Positions 1 through 8,583 are shown, numbered from the stretch's first letter. The stretch: DNA of 64,000 nt from Ruminococcus gauvreauii (GCF_025151995.1 NZ_CP102290.1:2170001-2234000), one strand, 5' to 3'. Translations and numbers: made by a program. The notes: generated by a model from the letters alone, not told the origin.

Positions 1-248
1 ATAGGATTATCGGAACGTGGAAAGCTGGAAACATGGAGGTCATTGCAGACTTATGAAATGGTACAGGAGATTGTGCAAACTAAATCCTGTTTTGTTCCAG
101 TGAGAGTGCCGGCACAGTACCAGTGAAGCTTATGAAAGTAGGTGGAGGGATAGCCGGTAGTCGGTTTAGCAATGCAATGTGTGTAGTAGGCAATCCATAG
201 CTTCGAGTATGACAAAGAAAATCATGCTCCGGAAGGAGGGTGATGCCT

Positions 249-2114
249 ATGGCAACCAAAAAGAAACAGACACTCAGAAACAGTGAATACTATGATATGC
301 AATCCACTTTTGATGAACTGTATGCAAAAAGTCAAAACGGGCAGGTGTTCCAGAACCTTATGGGAATAATCTGCTCCGAGGAAAACATCCAATTAGCATA
401 TAGGAATATCAAGAGAAATGGAGGCAGTGTAACCCCAGGTGTGGATGGAATAACAATCCGAGACATTGAACAAATGCCTGCGGAAAAATATATCCGCACT
501 GTGCAGAAGAAGCTGGCATGGTATAAACCAAAACCTGTAAAGCGAGTAGAAATTCCAAAACCAAATGGCGGTATCAGACCCCTCGGTATCCCCACTATGT
601 TTGATAGGTTGGTACAGCAAAGCATCAAACAGGTATTAGAGCCAATCTGTGAAGCCAAATTTCATGAGTATAGCTATGGCTTCAGGCCAAATAGGTCGGC
701 AGAAAATGCAATCTCCAAGGTTCAGAACCTGATACACTTCACTAAGCTGTACTATGTGGTGGACATGGACATTAAAGGATTTTTTGATAATGTAAACCAC
801 AGTAAACTCATCAAGCAAATGTGGTCATTGGGTATTCGAGATAAAACTTTGCTATGTATCATAAAAGAAATGCTGAAAGCGCCTATTATTCTGCCGGATG
901 GTAGTAAGGTGTTACCGCAAAAAGGAACACCACAAGGCGGTGTTCTCTCACCTCTGCTTGCCAATATAGTGCTCAATGAACTGGATTGGTGGATTAGTTC
1001 GCAATGGGAAACTCACCCGACGCATACTCCATATAAGATTATTGAGCACAAAGAAGGGCACCAGGATAGAGGGAGTATCTACAGGGCACTGAAACGCAGT
1101 AATCTCAAAGAAATGTACATAGTGCGGTATGCTGACGACTTCAAAATCTTTTGCCGAAAAAGGGATGATGCCAATAAAGCCTACTTTGCTATCAAGCAAT
1201 GGCTGGCTGAGCGGCTCAAACTGGAAATCAGCGAGGAAAAGTCGAAGGTAGTAAGTCTAAAGCGGCATTACTCAGAGTTTCTAGGATTCGAGCTAAAAGT
1301 GGTTCAGAAGCGTAAAAAATGGGTGGTAAGGTCGCATATGTGCCAGAAAGCCATTCAAAGAGAAACGCATGTGCTGATAGAGCAAATTAAGGACATGCAG
1401 CATCCTCAAGATGCTGCCAACGGAGCCTTGGCCGTAACCAAGTATAATGCAATGGTTATTGGTATCCACAACTACTATCAGATTGCCACGGATGTCAACT
1501 TAGACTGCAAAACAATCCGTCGAAACATAAACATATGCTTGCATAACAGATTAAGGCACAAAATCACAAAAACGGGGCAAGTTGTAGGAAAATATATTCG
1601 ACAACGGTACGGACAGAGTAAAGATATTCAGTTCATCTATGGATGTCCAATAGCACCAATAGGTTCTGTCCAACACAAAAAACCAATGTCGAAGAAGCGG
1701 ACAATTAACAGCTATACACCAGAGGGACGAGCAGAAATTCATGATGGGTTGAAATTGAATATGTCTATTCTCTTACAGCTTATGAAGACAAGCACCCCTA
1801 TGGGAAGTGTGGAATTTATGGATAACAGACTTTCCCTATGGTGCGCTCAATATGGAAAATGTGCTATTACTGGGCGAGAACTGATGGTAGATGAGATACA
1901 TTGTCATCACAAGATACCAAAAGAACCACCCTTTTATGGCACAGACCGCTATGAAAATCTGATAATCGTCCATGTTGACGTTCACAGGCTAATCCATGCA
2001 ACCGCACCCGAAACAATCGCTAAATACCTCGCCATGCTAAATCTAACAAAAAGGCAACTCAACAAGGTTAATTCCTTGAGAAAATCGGCTGGACTGGCCG
2101 AAATTGAACAATAA
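249..2114 (+). CDS. ltrA: Group II intron reverse transcriptase/maturase with HNH endonuclease domain
   Basis: This multifunctional intron protein helps the intron RNA splice and copies it into new DNA sites. The reverse transcriptase domain covers about residues 50-350, with the catalytic YADD motif in the stretch VRYADDFKIF and the GTPQGGVLSPLLAN block before it. A maturase (X) region follows. The C-terminus carries an HNH-type nuclease signature, with CAITGREL, then a HCHHKIP segment and a final VHRLIH. The frame is open and full length (about 621 residues), so the intron may be active. The ATG at 249 is preferred because GGAGG lies at 235-239; a GTG at 240 and an ATG at 243 are in the same frame. 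Confidence 0.93.
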   Translation: MATKKKQTLRNSEYYDMQSTFDELYAKSQNGQVFQNLMGIICSEENIQLAYRNIKRNGGSVTPGVDGITIRDIEQMPAEKYIRTVQKKLAWYKPKPVKRVEIPKPNGGIRPLGIPTMFDRLVQQSIKQVLEPICEAKFHEYSYGFRPNRSAENAISKVQNLIHFTKLYYVVDMDIKGFFDNVNHSKLIKQMWSLGIRDKTLLCIIKEMLKAPIILPDGSKVLPQKGTPQGGVLSPLLANIVLNELDWWISSQWETHPTHTPYKIIEHKEGHQDRGSIYRALKRSNLKEMYIVRYADDFKIFCRKRDDANKAYFAIKQWLAERLKLEISEEKSKVVSLKRHYSEFLGFELKVVQKRKKWVVRSHMCQKAIQRETHVLIEQIKDMQHPQDAANGALAVTKYNAMVIGIHNYYQIATDVNLDCKTIRRNINICLHNRLRHKITKTGQVVGKYIRQRYGQSKDIQFIYGCPIAPIGSVQHKKPMSKKRTINSYTPEGRAEIHDGLKLNMSILLQLMKTSTPMGSVEFMDNRLSLWCAQYGKCAITGRELMVDEIHCHHKIPKEPPFYGTDRYENLIIVHVDVHRLIHATAPETIAKYLAMLNLTKRQLNKVNSLRKSAGLAEIEQ

Positions 2115-2172
2115 ACTGTTTCACAAAATAGTTGTAAGCCTACACTACACAGAGCAAAGAAAAGCCGATGGA

Positions 2173-2239
2173 ACGCCGTGTGCGGTGAAAGTCGCACGCA
2201 CGGTGTGGAGCGGGGGAAAATGTGGAGATAATAATCCAC
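2173..2239 (+). ncRNA. Group II intron domains V and VI
   Basis: Positions 2173-2206 form a 34-nt hairpin whose outer strands (ACGCCGTG and CACGGTGT) pair over eight positions and which contains the GGTGAAAGTCGCAC core typical of bacterial intron domain V. Positions 2222-2239 form a second hairpin (GTGGA/TCCAC) with an A-rich loop that would be domain VI, which normally carries the branch-point adenosine. Family knowledge identifies these parts; the branch point itself is not resolved here. Confidence 0.8.
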
Positions 2240-2243
2240 TATC

Positions 2244-2504
2244 CTATTTGTTTAGATCCAAAATGGATTTTTCATAATCCCCAAACAGGTCGTCATAAGA
2301 AAAACCTAAAACGACCTTGAGGATTATTAGGTCAGAAATAAATATATTTCGATTACCTTGTTCGATTTTGGAATAAGTTGATTCAGACATTGTGCTACCT
2401 AATAATCCAGCTTTGCGAACAACATCGGATTGAGTAAAATTTTTAATTTTCCTATAAGTTTTTAATTTATCGCCAAGGGATACATCCAATATTAATTTGT
2501 TCAT
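2244..2504 (-). CDS. XRE-family transcriptional regulator
   Basis: This 86-residue protein is a single helix-turn-helix domain of the Cro/CI type, with LKTYRKIKNFTQSDVVRKAG followed by the recognition-helix region and SKIEQGNRNI. It probably represses the divergent promoter region it shares with the gene at 2624, where three similar palindromes lie. Its stop codon sits at the 3' edge of the group II intron, so the last residues could be changed relative to the uninterrupted gene. The start ATG follows an AAAGGATG-type ribosome site on the minus strand. It is likely a local regulator of the mobile element. Confidence 0.8.
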   Translation of the reverse strand: MNKLILDVSLGDKLKTYRKIKNFTQSDVVRKAGLLGSTMSESTYSKIEQGNRNIFISDLIILKVVLGFSYDDLFGDYEKSILDLNK

Positions 2505-2527
2505 AACATATCATCCTTTCTAAACTA

Positions 2528-2607
2528 GACTAAAAAGTCCTTTTTCTATTGATTGTACCATAGAAATATGGTAATATATGGACTATAAAGTCTGGACCAT
2601 ATAGTCC
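2528..2607. promoter_or_regulatory. Three GACT-n4-AGTC operator palindromes
   Basis: Three near-identical palindromes lie between the divergent genes: GACTAAAAAGTC at 2528-2539, GGACTATAAAGTC at 2580-2592 and GGACCATATAGTCC at 2594-2607. The last two are adjacent and the first is close to the start of the XRE gene. The arrangement resembles operator sets of phage-type repressors. That the neighbouring XRE protein binds them is inferred from position. Confidence 0.6.
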
Positions 2608-2623
2608 ATAAGGAGGAATTGGT

Positions 2624-2965
2624 ATGTATAATGAAGAAAACGAAGCAGTTGCAAAATTAGTACAATGGGTGCGAAGTTGTGATACGATTTGGGAAATGAT
2701 ATGTGATGACAGTGGTTGGTATTTAGCACTAGAAGATATAATAGAACTAATGGAGGAAATGATTTCCAAAGGTCAATATCAAATGGTGATGGTGTTATTA
2801 GGGAAAATGGATAAAAACCGATTCGTCCATGAAGCAATAAGCATGGTCATAATCAACAGAGTTAAAAACCCTAATTGTGAAACCGGAATACTAACGGAAT
2901 GTGTCAATGCAATCAAGAAGATAGCAAAGCAACATGGAGTAATGAGAGAAACATTAACGATATAA
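2624..2965 (+). CDS. Hypothetical acidic protein
   Basis: This 113-residue protein is not recognised. It is helical in character and acidic at the N-terminus, with no membrane segment or obvious catalytic motif. A good ribosome site (AAGGAGG) precedes the ATG. It is divergent from the XRE gene and starts only 17 bases after the rightmost operator-like palindrome, so it is likely the gene controlled by that repressor. Such small partners of XRE proteins on mobile elements are often accessory or antitoxin-like, but nothing here decides this. Confidence 0.6.
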   Translation: MYNEENEAVAKLVQWVRSCDTIWEMICDDSGWYLALEDIIELMEEMISKGQYQMVMVLLGKMDKNRFVHEAISMVIINRVKNPNCETGILTECVNAIKKIAKQHGVMRETLTI

Positions 2966-3069
2966 TTGAACAAGGGATAGAAAGAGATTAGAAGTCAAAA
3001 CATTACCTATCGCTATAGCAGAATATTGAGAGAATCTATGGGGACTCATTCCTGGATATCTCAGACTTA

Positions 3070-3162
3070 AACCAACTGCCCACAAAACTGACCGCTGTTG
3101 TTAAGCGGTATGTGAGGGTATAACAAAAGGCAGGACAAAGGATGAAATCCGCTTTGCCCTGC
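3070..3162 (+). repeat. 57-nt leader repeat, copy 1, plus hairpin
   Basis: Positions 3070-3126 match 4357-4413 closely: both start AACCAACTGCCCACAAAACT and end GTGAGGGTATAACAA, with changes mainly in the central stem-loop (ACCGCT/AGCGGT here). A separate hairpin follows at 3130-3162 (GCAGGACAAAG/CTTTGCCCTGC with mismatches). The unit lies in the leader of the AAA ATPase gene. It could be a cis-regulatory RNA or a protein-binding site; the function is unknown. Confidence 0.65.
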
Positions 3163-3216
3163 GTAATTCATAACAATAGAAAGAAATAAAAATAAAGAAG
3201 GAGCGTTAACAATAAT

Positions 3217-4326
3217 ATGAAAGCTATAAGTATTGGTGCGAAATATGAGATTTATGATGATTCACTCAAGGCCTACGACAGGCTCCCTGCAAAGACTTAC
3301 ACGGTCCGTTTCTCAAAGATGTCCGGCTTTTTTCTGGAAGCACGGACGGACTTGGTGGTGAAGGAGAAGGTCTACGGAGTCCATCCGGAAAAGGCAGACA
3401 AAGTCATTGCGGCATTTGCAATGTTTGAACGGAATCTTGGTGTCATCCTAAGTGGAGACAAAGGTATTGGCAAGTCGCTTTTTGCCAGAGTCCTTTCCTC
3501 AAAGGCGGTTAAGACCGGGTATCCTGTCATTATTGTTGACCAGTTCATCCCGGGTATCGCTTCCTATATTGAGTCCATCGACCAGGAGGCTGTCATCTTG
3601 TTTGACGAGTTCGACAAGACCTTTGGCAGTATCCGGCCAGGAGAAAATGAAGCAGATCCGCAGTCTGGGCTTTTGAGCCTGTTTGACGGAACATCTGACG
3701 GAAAAAAGCTGTTCATTATCACATGCAACAGCCTGTACAATCTAAGCGATTATCTGGTGAATCGCCCAGGTCGTTTCCACTATCATTTCCGCTTTGATTA
3801 CCCGTCTTCGGAAGATATCAGGGAATATCTGACCGATAAGTTAGAGGCTCGGTGCCACGGCGAGATTGAGAAGGTAATCCTGTTCTCGAAGAAAGTGGCT
3901 TTGAATTATGACTGCCTCCGTGCGATAGCGTTTGAACTTAGCCTTGGGATTCCGTTTGAAGCGGCAATACTGGACATCAATATCATCAACATGCATGAGG
4001 AGCTGTACAACATCACTCTGCATTTCAGCGGTGGAGTCACCATGAGCGCCAAAAGGTGCCAGTTAGATCTGTTCAACAGGGACTGCCATGAGAGTGTCAG
4101 TCTGTTCGACGATAAAGGTAGAAACCTGGTCATGGCTGAGTTTATGCCCTCTGAATGTGTCTATGACACTGAGCGTCATGCGACGATTCTTCCGGCAGAC
4201 TGTATCACGCTGAATTACACGGATTATTATGGGACATCGACACGGGAAGAAACGAAAAGACTGGTGCCGGAATATCTCTCCATTGTCCGAGCAACGGAAT
4301 GCAATATTCATTATTTGACGGCCTGA
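3217..4326 (+). CDS. AAA-family ATPase
   Basis: The protein has an AAA/DnaC-like ATPase core: Walker A GDKGIGKSLFARVL at about residue 80, Walker B VILFDEFDKTF near residue 127, a sensor-1 asparagine in FIITCNS and an arginine pair in NRPGRFHY that fits an arginine finger. It has 369 residues, and the C-terminal 130 residues match no domain I know. It is typical of mobile-element ATPases that load or remodel proteins on DNA, but no partner is evident. It starts a series of co-directional element genes and is preceded by the first 57-nt leader repeat. Confidence 0.8.
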   Translation: MKAISIGAKYEIYDDSLKAYDRLPAKTYTVRFSKMSGFFLEARTDLVVKEKVYGVHPEKADKVIAAFAMFERNLGVILSGDKGIGKSLFARVLSSKAVKTGYPVIIVDQFIPGIASYIESIDQEAVILFDEFDKTFGSIRPGENEADPQSGLLSLFDGTSDGKKLFIITCNSLYNLSDYLVNRPGRFHYHFRFDYPSSEDIREYLTDKLEARCHGEIEKVILFSKKVALNYDCLRAIAFELSLGIPFEAAILDINIINMHEELYNITLHFSGGVTMSAKRCQLDLFNRDCHESVSLFDDKGRNLVMAEFMPSECVYDTERHATILPADCITLNYTDYYGTSTREETKRLVPEYLSIVRATECNIHYLTA

Positions 4327-4356
4327 TATACCCTCATCATGAGGATGCAAGGCCCG

Positions 4357-4462
4357 AACCAACTGCCCACAAAACTGACCGCTGCTATTAAGCAGCATGT
4401 GAGGGTATAACAACATCAAATTATAAAAATACGACGGGCAGCTGGATTTCTACAGCTGCCCG
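4357..4462 (+). repeat. 57-nt leader repeat, copy 2, plus hairpin
   Basis: Positions 4357-4413 are the second copy of the leader repeat. Its central stem differs (GCTGCT/AGCAGC) but still pairs. A further inverted pair, TATACCCTCA at 4326-4335 and TGAGGGTATA at 4399-4408, brackets this copy. A perfect 10-bp hairpin (CGGGCAGCTG/CAGCTGCCCG) follows at 4435-4462. The following gene starts 27 bases later. The same order (repeat, hairpin, gene) occurs at copy 1. Confidence 0.65.
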
Positions 4463-4488
4463 CCTGTTATTCAGAAAGGAAGGGAATT

Positions 4489-5613
4489 ATGCACTTTTTA
4501 ACATTAGCAGCTTTAGAAATCTCTCAGATACAGGAAGACAAGGAATTGGACAACCAAATAGCAGAGGCTCTGAAGGAATTAGAGATTCAGAAGCAAATTG
4601 AAACAAAGAATTTTATGCTGGACCTTGCGATTGTGAGATGCCAAAATCTTCAGTCATCATTCTCCCGTACAGTGAATGACGGCGTTTCTGAGCTGATGTA
4701 TCCTTATTGTGCGTGGCTGGAGGATCCGGAATATCTGGAATTTGATAACCGGACAGAAAGACTGCGTGAAGAATACGAGAGCGTGGTTGACTGCATAAAG
4801 CTTCCCCAAGGCACAATTGTGGAGCAGTACGGCTATCCGATCTGGGGCAGATTTGTTGTCCGTGACGGAAAGGTGTTTCAAAGGGATGCAGGACCGCTTC
4901 ATCATGAAAAGCGTACTAAGAAAGCAAAACGAATGATGGCTCTGCCTAAGTATCCCCGCAAAAAGCTCTATAGGAGTTTTGAGGAATATGCAGAAGAAAG
5001 ATGCGGTTATTCTTTTGATGAAAAGCATCAGGGCTATGGATATTACTATAATCCAAACGCCATGTGGGACTGGTATTCCATTGGCGGGCGCTGGCCGGAG
5101 ATGTTTCTGGTAAAAGATACCTGCACGGAGTATTCCATTGGTGAAAGAAGCTGGTGCAATTCAGATAGAAAAGAAGAAACACCGGATGGATATGTGTGGG
5201 TTTGTGCCGCCAGAAAAAAAGATATCGCATGGGAAGAGATGCGGGGCTGGAGAAATCAGAAAGCAAAAGAGCGCTTTTATAAGCTTGAGCAAATGTTTCT
5301 GGCAGGAAAGACCGATTCCGACTTTTATGGAGAAATCGTTCCGGACGGAGTTATACGCTGGGGCAGATACGTCTACCGAAAAGGCTCTACATTGGAAGAA
5401 TACCTTGAGGAGTATGGGATTCCAAGCAACTGGAAGTACCCGATAGGCACGCATGATATTGTGGATGCAGACCAGTGGCTTAGCAAAGAGGACAGTGTGC
5501 TTGATTCAGAATCAGGCAGCTATGTCCCGGTAGAATGGCGCAGCTACATTGACGGTTACATTGATGGCACGGGTGAGGATACAGTATTGGTTGCCGTAGA
5601 CTATCACATTTAA
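4489..5613 (+). CDS. Conserved mobile-element protein of unknown function
   Basis: This 374-residue soluble protein is rich in aromatic residues. A distinctive block near residue 185 reads YYYNPNAMWDWYSIGGRWPE, and there is a lysine/arginine-rich stretch around residue 145. I have seen similar N-x-W-D-W-Y-x-I-G-G-R-W blocks in phage and element proteins without known function. The N-terminal 60 residues look coiled-coil-like (EDKELDNQIAEALKELEIQK). It is preceded by a good AGAAAGGAAGGG ribosome site and is the first gene of a tight series running to 8545. Confidence 0.6.
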   Translation: MHFLTLAALEISQIQEDKELDNQIAEALKELEIQKQIETKNFMLDLAIVRCQNLQSSFSRTVNDGVSELMYPYCAWLEDPEYLEFDNRTERLREEYESVVDCIKLPQGTIVEQYGYPIWGRFVVRDGKVFQRDAGPLHHEKRTKKAKRMMALPKYPRKKLYRSFEEYAEERCGYSFDEKHQGYGYYYNPNAMWDWYSIGGRWPEMFLVKDTCTEYSIGERSWCNSDRKEETPDGYVWVCAARKKDIAWEEMRGWRNQKAKERFYKLEQMFLAGKTDSDFYGEIVPDGVIRWGRYVYRKGSTLEEYLEEYGIPSNWKYPIGTHDIVDADQWLSKEDSVLDSESGSYVPVEWRSYIDGYIDGTGEDTVLVAVDYHI

Positions 5614-5624
5614 GGAGGATTCAG

Positions 5625-5882
5625 ATGAACACGTATGTCGTTTGCATGGATTCATCATGGGTCCGTGATTCACAAATGTTTGATATTGTCGGTTTGACAG
5701 ATGATGAACTGGCAGAAGTTGACATGTGCGGCACAGAAAACGAAAGAAGGTGGCACGATATGGAGCCGACTCCATTTATCGCAGTCATAAAAGCGGAAAA
5801 CGAGGAGGAAGCCTGTAGAAAGGCAGCCATCGAAATGCGCTATGATCCACGCTGTCTGTTTGCCATAAAAGTATCAGAATGA
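5625..5882 (+). CDS. Small hypothetical protein
   Basis: An 85-residue protein that starts 11 bases after the previous stop, with AAGGAGG before its ATG. It is acidic in the middle (DDELAEVDMCGTENE) and shows no recognised domain. The C-terminal part (NEEEACRKAAIEMRYDPRCLFAIKV) looks like a small alpha/beta fold. The next gene starts directly after it, so the two are likely co-translated. Function unknown. Confidence 0.55.
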   Translation: MNTYVVCMDSSWVRDSQMFDIVGLTDDELAEVDMCGTENERRWHDMEPTPFIAVIKAENEEEACRKAAIEMRYDPRCLFAIKVSE

Positions 5883-5896
5883 AGGAGGTATCAAGA

Positions 5897-6880
5897 ATGA
5901 TTATCAATCGAATCGGTGCTGAGTTTGAATACGAAGGCACAACCTATGTAATCGGCGCTCCCATTGTGGGAACGCCGGAAAGCGAGTATGAGGGTCTGTA
6001 TGGGACAATTACGGAAATCCGTGTCGGGGAGGATAAGGAAACGGAAAATGAAACGCCGGATCTGTACTGCTCCTTTGAGGTTCCTGTATTGCCCTGTGAA
6101 GTAAAAAAGCTGGAAGAGGTTTTTTCTGAACTGTATAGCCAGAAAAAGACCATTGACGACATCATTCTGGATTTTGTCATCATGGCTCCATCTATGGTGG
6201 AGCCGCTTGACGATCTGGAAGAGTGCCGCCAGCATCCAAGAATTTATATTCTTTTGGAAGATTGGGCGGTAGATGGCGAACAGGGGAACTCTTCAGAAGT
6301 CTATACAGATTTTAATGATGCAAAGCGCTTATTGGTACAGAAGCTGAAGGAAGAACAGGAAAGCGGTTGTATTCCCCAATGGACGGATAAGGAGAAGTTT
6401 GTGGAACATTCCGCAGACTCCCTCTATGAATGTTACATTGACGGTGAATACTGCGAAAACCATTATCATATCGCAATCATATCCCAGCAGCTTTGTGTCT
6501 CCAACCGGTTTGTCAGAGAAATGGGATGGATTTACAAGGCATCCTGCCAGCTTGAGGATTTTGTATCACAGGTGTCAGACTGGGATGAACTGGATCAGCT
6601 GACCGATGAGCAATACAACCGCATGGTTCAGGATCCACGTTTTCCGGAAAGGCTTCACAGTGCATTGGGGAAAAATGATTCTTATTGGGAGGCTTACTGG
6701 GAAACGGTTTCCGAGGTGGCTCATGCGTTTGTGGATGAGTATCTGAAAGAAAATGCGCATCCGGACTGTTATACGCCGGAACAGGACAATCCATACCCGC
6801 TGTGTGTCGGAAATGGAAGTGCGGCATGTAAAGAATGCTGTCTGTATGCAGAAATGGAGGCAAAGCCATGGGAACCATAA
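5897..6880 (+). CDS. Conserved mobile-element protein of unknown function
   Basis: A 327-residue acidic protein with an N-terminal beta-rich part (MIINRIGAEFEYEGTTYVIG) and a C-terminal cysteine cluster (CVGNGSAACKECCLYAEME) that could hold a metal. An ATG at 5879 overlaps the previous stop, but the one at 5897 is preferred because GGAGG at 5884-5888 has the right spacing to it. No enzyme motif is recognised. Its 3' end overlaps the start of the next gene by 13 bases, as is usual in compact element operons. Confidence 0.55.
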   Translation: MIINRIGAEFEYEGTTYVIGAPIVGTPESEYEGLYGTITEIRVGEDKETENETPDLYCSFEVPVLPCEVKKLEEVFSELYSQKKTIDDIILDFVIMAPSMVEPLDDLEECRQHPRIYILLEDWAVDGEQGNSSEVYTDFNDAKRLLVQKLKEEQESGCIPQWTDKEKFVEHSADSLYECYIDGEYCENHYHIAIISQQLCVSNRFVREMGWIYKASCQLEDFVSQVSDWDELDQLTDEQYNRMVQDPRFPERLHSALGKNDSYWEAYWETVSEVAHAFVDEYLKENAHPDCYTPEQDNPYPLCVGNGSAACKECCLYAEMEAKPWEP

Positions 6881-7203
6881 ATACAAGAATCAGCTATCTT
6901 TACAGGGATGCTGACAACTATAAAATGCAAAATTCCTGCGTGATAATGGGCGTGATAACCGAAGCGCAGATTGCAGAAATCATCTCCTGTCTGGACTGTG
7001 GGGAATATTTTATTCCCCGGCAGGTGGGGCTTCCTGAAAAACGTTTTGACAGGTTTGACGAGGAAGCGGACCATTGCTGGTTTGAATTAAGTGCGGATGG
7101 GTTTGAGGTTACAGAAAATGTTTCCAATATTGACATGACTGTGAGCCAGCTCCTGGAGTTGTTTCATAAGGCAAAAAATAGCTGGCATGATGAGGTGCTG
7201 TGA
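6868..7203 (+). CDS. Small hypothetical protein
   Basis: A 111-residue protein that starts MGTINTRISYLYRDADNYK. The ATG at 6868 follows an ATGGAGGC ribosome site and overlaps the end of the previous gene; the frame is open further upstream but without a ribosome site. The alternating hydrophobic pattern and the central SCLDCGEYFIPRQVGLPEKRFD block look like a small beta-rich fold found in element proteins. No function can be assigned. Confidence 0.55.
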   Translation: MGTINTRISYLYRDADNYKMQNSCVIMGVITEAQIAEIISCLDCGEYFIPRQVGLPEKRFDRFDEEADHCWFELSADGFEVTENVSNIDMTVSQLLELFHKAKNSWHDEVL

Positions 7204-7210
7204 GGAGGCG

Positions 7211-7597
7211 ATGAAAGTGTTGCATAACCAAACAAATGCGAAAGCAGGGCAAATGAGTATTGTCCTGGAAAATCTCAGTATCACGAAAGATAAAATATCT
7301 GCAGTTTTAAAGCGGAGATGGCTGGCTTGCTATATGCTCTATGACTGGAATTACCGTCATGCAGAGCATACGTTTGCCACAAATGAAATGGAACGATTCC
7401 AAAAGGCTATTAAGACTCTTAACAGACATCCATGTACTGCTTCTGAACTGGATCAAAAGTTGACCAAAGCCTATAACAGGGTCTTGATGGAAGATGTAGA
7501 ATCTTTTATTAGACAGCACATGAAAGTCTGGTCTGCGGATCGAACTGTGGTAGAGTTAGAAATTGCACGAGCGGAAGCAGAAATGCTTCAGTGTTAG
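7211..7597 (+). CDS. Hypothetical helical protein
   Basis: A 128-residue, mostly helical, basic protein without recognised domains. The ATG at 7211 lies behind GAGGAGGCG, 7 bases after the previous stop. It shows no membrane helix or cysteine motif. It sits between two other uncharacterised element genes and the methyltransferase-like gene, and is probably transcribed with them. Confidence 0.5.
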   Translation: MKVLHNQTNAKAGQMSIVLENLSITKDKISAVLKRRWLACYMLYDWNYRHAEHTFATNEMERFQKAIKTLNRHPCTASELDQKLTKAYNRVLMEDVESFIRQHMKVWSADRTVVELEIARAEAEMLQC

Positions 7598-7612
7598 AGA
7601 GGAGGTGGCATT

Positions 7613-8545
7613 ATGCCTTATAAAAGCGAATCAAGGCCGTTGACCAGCATTGTCTCCTATCCGGAGCGTGGCGAAGGCGGCAATAACCGTTATCGGGGGA
7701 ACTGCTCTCCCAGACTGATTGAGGATCTTTTAGGGTTCTTTCGCCCGGGAGAAATCTGTGACTACATGTGTGGCAGCGGGACGACCAAAGCAGCGGCGGA
7801 CAAATTGGGCATTGGCAGTCATCTGTATGATCTGCACAGCGGATTTGATATCATGAACTGTGAAATCCCGGAGCGTCCGGAGTTCATCTTCTGGCATCCT
7901 CCATATTGGGATATCGTCACGTTTTCGGATGTCATGTATAAAGCTTCTGATGTCCAAAAGAACTACGGTTATGACCCGAGACAGTATGATCTGTCGCGCA
8001 TACCGGACTGGGAAAGCTTTGTTGATAAAATGAATTATGCCATGATGAAGCAGTTTTCCGCCCTTGAAAAAGGAGGCAGGATGGCGGTTTTGATGGGAGA
8101 CATTAAGAAAAAAGGTGTGCTTTACAGTATGCTTTCTGAAATCATCAAGCCGGGTTCCTTGGAGAATATCATTATCAAGGCCCAGCATAACTGCTTTTCA
8201 GACAAGATCCAGTATAGCGGAAAATTCATTCCGATTCTGCATGAATATGTGATGATTGTCCGAAAGGATTCACCGCTTCTGGTTCCGATTATTATGGCAA
8301 AGAAAGCGGAGGTCGATATCCGGGATATGCCGGGAGCGACATGGCGTGATGTGGTTGCTGCCGTTTTAGAACAGTGCAGCGAGCCGGTGACGCTCACGTT
8401 TCTCTATGAGAAAATAGAGCCGCACAGAAAAGCACAGGCAAATAAGTGGTGGAAAGAAAAAATCCGCCAAACGCTTCAGATCAATCCTACATACTTCTTT
8501 CATGATGGCAGGGGAATGTGGTCTTTGAACAGAAGCGCAGCATAG
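7613..8545 (+). CDS. DNA methyltransferase-like protein
   Basis: A 310-residue protein with the hallmarks of an N4-cytosine/N6-adenine DNA methyltransferase. A SAM-binding motif, DYMCGSGTTKAAADKLG, lies near residue 50, and a catalytic motif IV of the P-P-Y type, FWHPPYWD, near residue 100. The C-terminal 100 residues include a predicted winged-helix part (TWRDVVAAVLEQCSEPVTLTFLYEKIE) that could recognise DNA. Motif I before motif IV is one of the known permutations. No restriction endonuclease gene is next to it, so it would act as an orphan, possibly protecting the element from host restriction. The catalytic assignment is good but the target is unknown. Confidence 0.75.
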   Translation: MPYKSESRPLTSIVSYPERGEGGNNRYRGNCSPRLIEDLLGFFRPGEICDYMCGSGTTKAAADKLGIGSHLYDLHSGFDIMNCEIPERPEFIFWHPPYWDIVTFSDVMYKASDVQKNYGYDPRQYDLSRIPDWESFVDKMNYAMMKQFSALEKGGRMAVLMGDIKKKGVLYSMLSEIIKPGSLENIIIKAQHNCFSDKIQYSGKFIPILHEYVMIVRKDSPLLVPIIMAKKAEVDIRDMPGATWRDVVAAVLEQCSEPVTLTFLYEKIEPHRKAQANKWWKEKIRQTLQINPTYFFHDGRGMWSLNRSAA

Positions 8546-8556
8546 TATCTGCGTCT

Positions 8557-8583
8557 GGGGGATGTCTTTTGTAGGCATCCCTC
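8557..8583 (+). terminator. Hairpin after methyltransferase gene
   Basis: GGGGGATGTC pairs with GGCATCCCTC across an eight-base loop, shortly after the stop codon. A clear U-tract is missing (CAGTTGCTTTAA follows), so termination would be weak or factor-assisted. Confidence 0.45.

Larger units (their letters stand above)
1..2243 (+). mobile_element. Group II intron, 3' portion, with maturase
   Basis: The long untranslated leader before the reverse transcriptase gene and the structured tail after it fit a bacterial group II intron that encodes its own maturase. The 5' boundary lies before the window, because no GTGYG-type start is seen in the first bases. A 34-nt domain V-like hairpin and a domain VI-like hairpin follow the coding region. 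The 3' boundary is an estimate near 2243-2247, at the stop codon of the minus-strand XRE gene, so the element seems inserted at or just past the end of that gene, antisense to it. The exact exon junction cannot be fixed without an intron-free relative. Confidence 0.85.

Noticed and set aside
1..7. ATAGGAT at the window start and ATCCTAT at 2241-2247 as terminal inverted repeats
   Set aside because: Seven bases can match by chance, and group II introns have no terminal inverted repeats; the 5' intron end is outside the window.
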